From: Deltaproteobacteria bacterium
Lineage (GTDB): Bacteria; Desulfobacterota; Binatia; UBA9968
Assembly (NCBI GenBank): GCA_016844625.1
Contig: JAERMN010000117.1
Coordinates: 1-8,220 of the forward strand
DNA: 8,220 bases
Direction: 5' to 3'
Within the stretch, counting starts at the first letter, position 1, and each line of letters starts with the position of its first letter. A model generated the notes under the pieces. The model did no database searches, had not been told where the DNA came from, and worked only from the letters and a program-made list of their open reading frames with translations. The position numbers were made by a program, and so were the translations under genes. Below, in pieces: positions 1 through 4,744 of this stretch.

Positions 1-720
1 ATGGGCACCCTGCCGACCACCAGCGTCGACGACGCGATCAAAGAGCTGGAGCACTGCGCCAAGCTCGGCATGAAGGGCGTAAAGCTCGACCGCTATCCGA
101 GCGGCAAAAGCTATCCGACCAAAGAAGATGACAAGTTCTGGGCCGCGGCGCTCGATCTGCGCATGGCGCTCACCAATCACAACACCGGCAAAATGGGCTC
201 CGGCAGAGGCGAGCCCGATTATCTCTACGCCAAAGATCCCGGCCACGATGTCCATCAAAAAGACGCTTTTAAATTTTTCACCCGCTTCACCAACGACGCC
301 ATGACCGCGCCGCTGCAAATGGCCTTCGCCGGAGTTTGGGACCGATTTCCAAAACTAGAATTCTACTGGGCGGAAACCATGGTCGGTTGGTTCGAATATG
401 GTCTGTGGCAAGTCGACGATCACTATCGGCGCTATATCGGCATGATCCATGACAACTGGGGACTGCCGAAGCTCGAACGAATGCCGAGCGAATACTTGAA
501 GGAGCGCAATTACTGGGGCTTCTTGCACGACCCAGTCGGCGTCAAACGGCGCCATAGCATCGGCGTCGACAAAATCCTGTGGGGCACCGACTTCGCCCAC
601 GCCGCCAGCGAGTTTCCCAACTCGCAGATACATTTGGCCGAAGACTTCGCCGGCGTGCCGGAGAACGAGGTGCGCGCGATGCTGGTGGATAATTGCGTGC
701 GCTATTTCCATTTGGATTGA
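1..720 (+). CDS. Amidohydrolase-2 family metal-dependent hydrolase or decarboxylase (5' partial)
   Basis: The 239 visible residues match the middle and end of an amidohydrolase-2 (PF04909-type) TIM barrel. An early stretch ending LGMKGVKLD resembles the usual 'lG.kGv.l' strand. NHNTG near residue 59 carries a likely metal-ligand His. WAETMVGWFEYGL near 123-135 fits the family's E..vgW block, and WGTDFAHAASEFPNS near 194-208 holds the expected catalytic or metal Asp. The end, NCVRYFHLD, is family-like. Members usually run 300-400 residues and start with an HxH-type metal motif; that part is absent, so the ATG at position 1 is probably an internal Met and the gene begins upstream. The family includes ACMSD and gamma-resorcylate decarboxylase types as well as hydrolases; the exact reaction cannot be told. 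It ends in three consecutive in-frame stops (TGA TGA TAG, 718-726). The next gene is a ring-cleavage-type cupin, consistent with aromatic acid catabolism. Confidence 0.85.
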   Translation: MGTLPTTSVDDAIKELEHCAKLGMKGVKLDRYPSGKSYPTKEDDKFWAAALDLRMALTNHNTGKMGSGRGEPDYLYAKDPGHDVHQKDAFKFFTRFTNDAMTAPLQMAFAGVWDRFPKLEFYWAETMVGWFEYGLWQVDDHYRRYIGMIHDNWGLPKLERMPSEYLKERNYWGFLHDPVGVKRRHSIGVDKILWGTDFAHAASEFPNSQIHLAEDFAGVPENEVRAMLVDNCVRYFHLD

Positions 721-732
721 TGATAGGCCGGC

Positions 733-806
733 GGATTGAACGGTTTGAACTGCTTGAACGACTTGAACCCGTTCAAAAAGTTCAAATCGTTCAAGTCGTT
801 CAAATC
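733..806. repeat. Inverted nonamer array, TTGAAC/GTTCAA family, copy 1
   Basis: Four 9-base units ending in TTGAAC (733-741, 742-750, 751-759, 760-768) are followed, after a CC spacer, by four 9-base units starting with GTTCAA (771-779, 780-788, 789-797, 798-806). The hexamer is kept in all eight units while the other three bases vary, so the two halves can fold into a long imperfect hairpin. It fills the gap between the amidohydrolase gene and the cupin gene and ends about 25 bases before the cupin ribosome site. A 9-base period keeps frame, so the array reads as open coding sequence upstream of the cupin, but I see no reason to think it is translated. A second copy lies at 4628-4732. Confidence 0.9.
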
Positions 807-830
807 GTCTCGGAGGTTCCACTGCGGCTT

Positions 831-837
831 AGAGGAG
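831..837 (+). promoter_or_regulatory. Ribosome binding site of the bicupin gene
   Basis: AGAGGAG lies nine bases before the ATG at 847. It decides the start: the longer in-frame reading from about 736 would translate the nonamer array into a low-complexity N-K-S-F stretch and has no comparable site upstream. Confidence 0.8.
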
Positions 838-846
838 ATTAAGAGT

Positions 847-1878
847 ATGAGCGACGTCGGCGCTAGCCACGAAGATCTTGAACGTTTTCTCGGCGAGCAC
901 CATCTGGTCGGCGCGGGGTTGAAGCGCGACAAACGCGCCATGCCGCGCCAGGGAAAAACCACGGCGCATTGGCAGTGGGACGCGATTTACCGCGGCCTTA
1001 AGCGCTCCGGCGAGATCGTCACCGTGGGGCCCAATGGCATGACCGGCATGCGCTCGGTGGTCGGCATCGAAGCCAAAAAGTTTCCGATCTGGATGAACGC
1101 GCAGATTTTAATGCCCGGCGAGCGTACCCAGGCGCACCGCAATTTGCGCAGCGAAACACGCCTGGTCTGTGAAGCGCCGACCAACGCGGTCTTCGTTTGT
1201 GAATATGAAGCCTACCCGATGGAGCGTGGCGACGTCGTCATCAGCCCGGCGTGGACCTTTCACGATCACTGGAACAAGGACACCACACCGGCGATCTGGA
1301 TCGACGGTTACGACAACGGCTACAACCCAAATGTAAATATCAACGAGCGCATGCCCAACGACGAACCCTACGAAGAAGTCAAAAAGCCGGCGGGCTACGG
1401 CCCGCGCACTCTCGGTCTGGCGCGGCCGATCGCGCCCCACACCAATAACGCGCCGTTCCCACTGCCACCGATGCGCTACGCGTGGACCCACACCCACGCC
1501 GCGTTGATGGCGCTCAGAGAAAACGGCGACAGCGATCCCTATGAAGGCATACTGATCATGCTCGCCAGTCCGGTCGACGGCGGCCCGACCTTACCAACGA
1601 TCGCCTGGCAAGCGCAGTTGCTATCCAAAAAACAAAAAACCATGCCGCACCGCCACAACAGCACGACCTTCTACTTCGCCTTTGAGGGCGCAGGCGCCGT
1701 CGTCATCGACGGCGAACGGTTGGAATACGGCAAAGGCGACATCTTTGCCATCCCAGCCTGGACCTGGCACCATCATGAGAACACGAATAACGACGACACG
1801 ATTATTTTCTCCATCGACGACTGGCCGGCAATGAAAAAACTCGGCTTCTTTATGAAAGAAGAAGCCAAGGGCTTGTGA
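847..1878 (+). CDS. Bicupin, gentisate 1,2-dioxygenase-like
   Basis: A 343-residue protein with two cupin domains, the size and layout of gentisate/salicylate/1-hydroxy-2-naphthoate ring-cleaving dioxygenases (cytosolic, Fe(II), O2-dependent). The N-terminal cupin spans about 85-155: PGERTQAHRN, then ISPAWTFHDHWN with H139. The C-terminal cupin spans about 250-325: MPHRH (H268, H270), then IPAWTWHHHEN with H308. In characterised gentisate dioxygenases the N-terminal domain carries the Fe-binding HxH plus a later His. Here that motif reads H97-R98-N99, so the second ligand is Asn, whereas the C-terminal domain keeps HRH plus His. The start at 847 is set by the site at 831-837. The gene probably belongs with the amidohydrolase upstream. 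The exact substrate is open, and a non-dioxygenase cupin role is possible. The fold call is firm; the reaction is inferred. Confidence 0.85.
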   Translation: MSDVGASHEDLERFLGEHHLVGAGLKRDKRAMPRQGKTTAHWQWDAIYRGLKRSGEIVTVGPNGMTGMRSVVGIEAKKFPIWMNAQILMPGERTQAHRNLRSETRLVCEAPTNAVFVCEYEAYPMERGDVVISPAWTFHDHWNKDTTPAIWIDGYDNGYNPNVNINERMPNDEPYEEVKKPAGYGPRTLGLARPIAPHTNNAPFPLPPMRYAWTHTHAALMALRENGDSDPYEGILIMLASPVDGGPTLPTIAWQAQLLSKKQKTMPHRHNSTTFYFAFEGAGAVVIDGERLEYGKGDIFAIPAWTWHHHENTNNDDTIIFSIDDWPAMKKLGFFMKEEAKGL

Positions 1879-1883
1879 GACGG

Positions 1884-1900
1884 GCAGGTTTAAAACCTGC
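1884..1900. repeat. Short palindrome GCAGGTTT-A-AAACCTGC
   Basis: A perfect 17-base palindrome around a central A, five bases after the cupin stop. It could end or protect the upstream transcript, but no run of T follows, so a standard intrinsic terminator is not supported. Its form, a C/G flank around GGTTTNAAACC, matches the palindrome at 2132-2153. Confidence 0.7.
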
Positions 1901-1934
1901 TCCTACACCCAAGATTCAGATATTCTATGTTAAC

Positions 1935-1952
1935 CCCGCCTCTTGAGGCGGG
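1935..1952. repeat. Palindrome CCCGCCTC-TT-GAGGCGGG
   Basis: Two 8-base arms are perfectly complementary around TT. A GC-rich hairpin with no T tract behind it. Confidence 0.75.
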
Positions 1953-1971
1953 CACATTATTATGGGGTTTC

Positions 1972-1995
1972 CAAAGGGGGCGAGCATCCCCTTTG
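1972..1995. repeat. Hairpin CAAAGGGG / CCCCTTTG
   Basis: Perfect 8-base arms (1972-1979 and 1988-1995) enclose an 8-base loop. It is the third inverted repeat in the series and differs in sequence from its neighbours. Confidence 0.7.
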
Positions 1996-2009
1996 CGATA
2001 AATGAACTA

Positions 2010-2029
2010 CCCCGCAGCAAGCTGCGGGG
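2010..2029. repeat. Palindrome CCCCGCAGC-AA-GCTGCGGGG
   Basis: Perfect 9-base arms around AA, the strongest short palindrome in this stretch. Elements of this look are common between genes in environmental genomes; I know of no assigned function. Confidence 0.8.
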
Positions 2030-2055
2030 AATCTGACCCTTAGATATTTAAATCA

Positions 2056-2080
2056 GCGGCGGGGTTAAATCCCCACCCGC
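2056..2080. repeat. Imperfect hairpin with GGGG/CCCC core
   Basis: GCGG-C-GGGG, then a TTAAAT loop, then CCCC-AC-CCGC: two short stems separated by a small asymmetric bulge. Its left arm also complements 1931-1940, so alternative foldings exist. Confidence 0.55.
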
Positions 2081-2131
2081 GAAGTGGCTTCGTTTAATAA
2101 CGACACAGCAATCCGGCCTCCGCCTTCGTAG

Positions 2132-2153
2132 GGGCGGGGTTTCAAACCCGCCC
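2132..2153. repeat. Palindrome GGGCGGG / CCCGCCC
   Basis: Perfect 7-base arms (2132-2138 and 2147-2153) surround GTTTCAAA, itself nearly palindromic. It belongs to the same general type as 1884-1900. It lies about 50 bases before the ATPase start, so it falls in the probable leader or promoter region of the transporter operon. Confidence 0.75.
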
Positions 2154-2204
2154 TCCGAATCCCTCTAGAGTACCGCGCAACTTTCGTGTAAGAGAATCAG
2201 CACC

Positions 2205-3395
2205 ATGACCAGTGCCGCGCCGCATTCCGCCCCTTCAGCCCAGGCGCCGAATAGCGAAATGTCCAAAGTCGCCGTCAGCCTGCGCGGCCTTTGGAAAACC
2301 TATCCCGGCGGCACCAACCCGGCGGTTAGAAACCTTTCCATCGACATCAACGACGGCGAGATTCTCACCTTGCTCGGCCCCAGCGGCTGCGGCAAGACCA
2401 CGACCTTGCGCATGGTCGCCGGTCTTGAACATCCGGACGCCGGCGATATTTTTTTCGGCGAGCAAAGCGTGGTAATGACCTCCAAGCGAATGTTCATGGC
2501 GCCCGATAAACGCAACGTCGGCATGGTGTTTCAGTCCTACGCCATCTGGCCGCATATGACGGTTGCGGAGAACGTAGCTTTTCCGCTCAAAGCGCGCCGC
2601 TTTCCGAAAAGCGAAATCAAGGAGCGCGCTCGGAAAGCACTCGACCTGGTCGGCTTGTCGGGCTTCGAAGATCGCCCGGGGCCGCTCTTAAGCGGCGGCC
2701 AGCAGCAGCGTGTCGCCTTTGCCCGGGCATTAGTCACCGAGCCGCGCGTGTTGCTCCTCGACGAGCCGTTCAGCAATCTCGACGCCAAGCTGCGTGAGCA
2801 GATGCGCATCAGCGTGAAACTTTTGCAGAAGCGCTTGAACATCGCCATGCTGTTCGTCACCCACGACCAGATCGAAGCGCTTAGTCTGTCGAATCGAATT
2901 GCGCTGATGAACTTCGGCGTCGTCCAACAGCAGGGCGATCCGCGCTTGCTGTACGAAGAGCCGGCCAATGAATTTGTCCGCGACTTCGTCGGCCGCACTC
3001 TGCTCTTCAAAGGCAAAGTGCAATCAGGTAATCCGTCAGGGCAACTGGCCATCGCGCTCGAAGGCGCGCCCGACTGCGTTGTCTTTGGCCGCACCTACAA
3101 TCCGGATAGCATAAAAACCGGCGCTGCGGTTTATATCGGTGTGCGCCCAGAGGATGTGGAAATCCTACCGGCCAACGGATCGACGCCGCCGGCCGGCATG
3201 ATCGGCGGTAAGGCGCAGGCCGCGCTGTTTGTCGGCGAACGGATTGAGTATCAAGTAGATGTCGACGGCCAAAGCACAGTTTTGATTTACGGCGAGCGCC
3301 ACCGGCCCATCGACGAAGGCAGTAAAGTTTGGCTCAAATTACGCGCCGACGGACACAGTGCCTGGACTTCGGACTGGTCGCACAAACAAGAGTAA
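2205..3395 (+). CDS. ABC importer ATP-binding protein, Fbp/Pot/Mal type
   Basis: A 396-residue ATPase that powers the importer encoded by the next two genes; it acts on the cytoplasmic face of the inner membrane. The motifs are complete and in order: Walker A GPSGCGKTT (58-66), Q-loop Q110, signature LSGGQQQR (162-169), Walker B VLLLDEP (182-188), D-loop NLDAKL (191-196) and switch H220. A C-terminal regulatory region of about 120 residues follows, with the 'IGVRPEDVEI' element (311-320) typical of the TOBE domain of PotA/FbpC/UgpC-like ATPases. The start at 2205 has only a weak purine stretch (AAGAGAA) upstream. The first 18 residues are S/A/P-rich, so the in-frame ATG at 2259 is a possible alternative, though it also lacks a good site. 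It is the first gene of a three-gene importer operon; the binding-protein start lies nine bases after its stop. Confidence 0.95.
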   Translation: MTSAAPHSAPSAQAPNSEMSKVAVSLRGLWKTYPGGTNPAVRNLSIDINDGEILTLLGPSGCGKTTTLRMVAGLEHPDAGDIFFGEQSVVMTSKRMFMAPDKRNVGMVFQSYAIWPHMTVAENVAFPLKARRFPKSEIKERARKALDLVGLSGFEDRPGPLLSGGQQQRVAFARALVTEPRVLLLDEPFSNLDAKLREQMRISVKLLQKRLNIAMLFVTHDQIEALSLSNRIALMNFGVVQQQGDPRLLYEEPANEFVRDFVGRTLLFKGKVQSGNPSGQLAIALEGAPDCVVFGRTYNPDSIKTGAAVYIGVRPEDVEILPANGSTPPAGMIGGKAQAALFVGERIEYQVDVDGQSTVLIYGERHRPIDEGSKVWLKLRADGHSAWTSDWSHKQE

Positions 3396-3399
3396 GGAG
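3394..3399 (+). promoter_or_regulatory. Ribosome binding site of the solute-binding protein gene
   Basis: AAGGAG overlaps the TAA stop of the ATPase gene and sits five bases before the ATG at 3405. This strong site supports that ATG and means the unusual repeat-derived segment at 3455-3495 is really translated. It also suggests translational coupling to the ATPase. Confidence 0.85.
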
Positions 3400-3404
3400 A
3401 GGTT

Positions 3405-4622
3405 ATGAACGCTCAACAAAAAACTGTCAGCGAGTATTTGCGGCGACGAAGATTATCCGACCGATCGGTCCGATCCGTTGGATCGGTCGGATCACTACTG
3501 TCAGCCCTGCTGCTCTTCGCCGCGACCGCCGTCTTCGGCGCCGCCGCGCCGGCGAATTTCGAGCAAGAGTGGTCCAAGCTGATCGCCGCCGCGCAGCAGG
3601 AAGGAACCCTTTCCGTCGCTTCCGGCGGCGCGCCGTCGCGCCAATACCGGCCGATCATGGCGGCGTTTACAAAAAAGTTCGGCATTAAAGTCGAAGTGTC
3701 CACCGGCAACGCCACCGACACGGTCAACCGCGTGCTCGCCGAACGCAAGGCCGGCAAATTCACCGTCGACGTCGCCCTGATCAGTTCCCGTGAAAACAAC
3801 CAGAGGCTAGTGCCATCGGAATCCATAGTGCCGTTCGCGCCGCTGCTGATTCATCCAGAGGTGCTGGACAAGTCCGGTTGGTATCTCGGTCGTCATTGGT
3901 ACGCCGACAAATTTTCTAAATTTACCTTCATTTACCATGCTACGAAAGAGGACCAATACGAATCCTGGTACAACACCGATAAGGTGAAAGAGGCCGATAT
4001 CGCGGCCATCAAGAAACAAGCCGATTTCTTCGATCCGCGTTGGAAAGGCAAAATCGCCGGGCAAGGCATGGGCGACCCTTCCGGAATACGGCAGATGATC
4101 GATAGCTATTTCGAGCCTGACCGCGGTCAGGAGTGGGTTCGTACTTACCTTGTGAACGCCGGGGTGACGTTCACCGACGACCGGCGGATTCTCGAAACCT
4201 GGTTGGTGAGCGGCCGTTATCCTCTTCAGGCGATCGCCACGGGCACCGAGGAATACAACGTGCTGGCGAAAAAGGGGCTGCCGATCAAGCAAGTACTGCT
4301 GCCCAAGCAGCTTGGCGTGATCCGTGCCGGCGGCTCCGGCTGTTGCATTTCGGTCTTTGCCGGCGCGCCCCACGCCAACGCAGCGAAACTTTTCGCTAAC
4401 TGGTTTCTCACCAAAGAAGGCCAAATGCTCACGCACACCATGATCCCGGAGATCGACCGCTCGTCCCTGCGCAGCGATATTCCGTTCGGTGAAGTGTCGC
4501 CGGATCAACGGCGCACACCTGGCAAAGAGTACGCCTTCGCCGATGCCGACCCGACCACAGGAGCGAAACATGAAGAGGCCCAGAAATGGGTTTTTAAAAT
4601 CTGGGAGTCGAGGCAGAAATAA
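3405..4622 (+). CDS. Periplasmic solute-binding protein of an Fbp/AfuA-like ABC importer
   Basis: A 405-residue family-1/6 type solute-binding protein that would capture the substrate in the periplasm and deliver it to the permease encoded downstream. Residues 1-30 form a long basic n-region (YLRRRR), a hydrophobic segment follows at about 31-45, and an AxA-type cleavage site lies near 46-50. The mature part opens with an amphipathic helix and QQEGTLSVASG. Near the C-terminus, GAPHANAAKLFANWFLTKEGQ-type sequence matches the conserved 'ghpNAAklfi.fllskeGQ' block of AfuA-like proteins. The adjacent Tyr-Tyr pair that binds ferric iron in FbpA is absent from the whole protein, so free Fe(III) is not the obvious ligand; an organic anion is as likely. 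Residues 17-30 are encoded by a GATC nonamer repeat. The gap to the permease gene is 122 bases and filled by a nonamer array, unlike the tight junction upstream. Confidence 0.88.
   Translation: MNAQQKTVSEYLRRRRLSDRSVRSVGSVGSLLSALLLFAATAVFGAAAPANFEQEWSKLIAAAQQEGTLSVASGGAPSRQYRPIMAAFTKKFGIKVEVSTGNATDTVNRVLAERKAGKFTVDVALISSRENNQRLVPSESIVPFAPLLIHPEVLDKSGWYLGRHWYADKFSKFTFIYHATKEDQYESWYNTDKVKEADIAAIKKQADFFDPRWKGKIAGQGMGDPSGIRQMIDSYFEPDRGQEWVRTYLVNAGVTFTDDRRILETWLVSGRYPLQAIATGTEEYNVLAKKGLPIKQVLLPKQLGVIRAGGSGCCISVFAGAPHANAAKLFANWFLTKEGQMLTHTMIPEIDRSSLRSDIPFGEVSPDQRRTPGKEYAFADADPTTGAKHEEAQKWVFKIWESRQK
3455..3495. repeat. GATCGG nonamer inverted repeat inside the signal-peptide coding region
   Basis: ATCCGACCGATC (3455-3466) is a perfect 12-base reverse complement of 3481-3492, with a 14-base loop. 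GATC begins at 3463, 3472, 3481 and 3490, exactly nine bases apart. The unit length keeps frame, and the segment is translated as residues 17-30 (DRSVRSVGSVGS-like) between the basic start and the hydrophobic core of the signal peptide. It has the same design as the TTGAAC arrays nearby but a different sequence. Confidence 0.85.
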
Positions 4623-4627
4623 GACTC

Positions 4628-4732
4628 GTTCAAAACGTTCCAATCGTTCAAGCCGTTCAAACCGTCAATCGGAAAAACCGACCGGGATTCGCGGACGACT
4701 TGAACGTTTTGAACTACTTGAACGGCTTGAAC
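4628..4732. repeat. Inverted nonamer array, TTGAAC/GTTCAA family, copy 2
   Basis: Four 9-base units starting GTTCAA (4628-4663; the second is GTTCCA) are followed by a 33-base spacer and four 9-base units ending TTGAAC (4697-4732). The order of halves is opposite to copy 1, and the spacer is 33 rather than 2 bases. Unit pairs such as GTTCAAGCC and GTTCAAAAC recur as exact complements across the two arms, so a hairpin with several alternative registers is expected. It fills nearly all of the binding-protein/permease gap and ends 12 bases before the permease GTG. Confidence 0.9.
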
Positions 4733-4744
4733 TAGTAAACTCTC

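Larger units (their letters stand above)
1879..2204. other. Gene-free stretch filled with short palindromes
   Basis: No convincing gene is present in these 326 bases. At least six short inverted repeats follow one another, each listed separately. In addition 1931-1940 (TAACCCCGCC) is an exact reverse complement of 2058-2067, so distant parts can pair. The stretch separates the amidohydrolase-cupin pair from the transporter operon and must contain any transporter promoter, but I see no clear -35/-10 pair. It looks like an accumulation site for dispersed intergenic repeats. Confidence 0.75.

Noticed and set aside
733..806. CRISPR-like array
   Set aside because: The units are nine bases with three-base variable parts and are inverted halfway; there are no 25-35 base repeats, no spacers and no cas genes.
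771..806. tRNA gene fragment, suggested by GTTCAAATC
   Set aside because: Only the T-loop box is matched, repeated in tandem; no acceptor, D-arm or anticodon arm can be drawn around it.
355..822. Minus-strand open frame opposite the amidohydrolase and first array
   Set aside because: Its start is translated repeat (ERFE/VQVVQ periodicity) and the rest is antisense to a clear enzyme domain.
736..846. N-terminal extension of the bicupin through the nonamer array
   Set aside because: It would encode only an N-K-S-F-rich periodic stretch, starts at a TTG without a ribosome site, and a good AGAGGAG sits before the ATG at 847.
1884..1900. Intrinsic terminator of the cupin gene
   Set aside because: The palindrome has no following T run; the same holds for the other palindromes up to 2153 and for the element at 6548-6622.
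2091..2204. Sigma-70 promoter for the transporter operon
   Set aside because: TTTAATAA near 2093 looks like a -10 box but no convincing -35 at the right spacing is visible.
3807..4643. Long minus-strand open frame (278 codons)
   Set aside because: It lies opposite the well-supported binding-protein gene, its translation is rich in R/G/H with no recognisable motif, and GC-rich codon bias commonly opens such frames.
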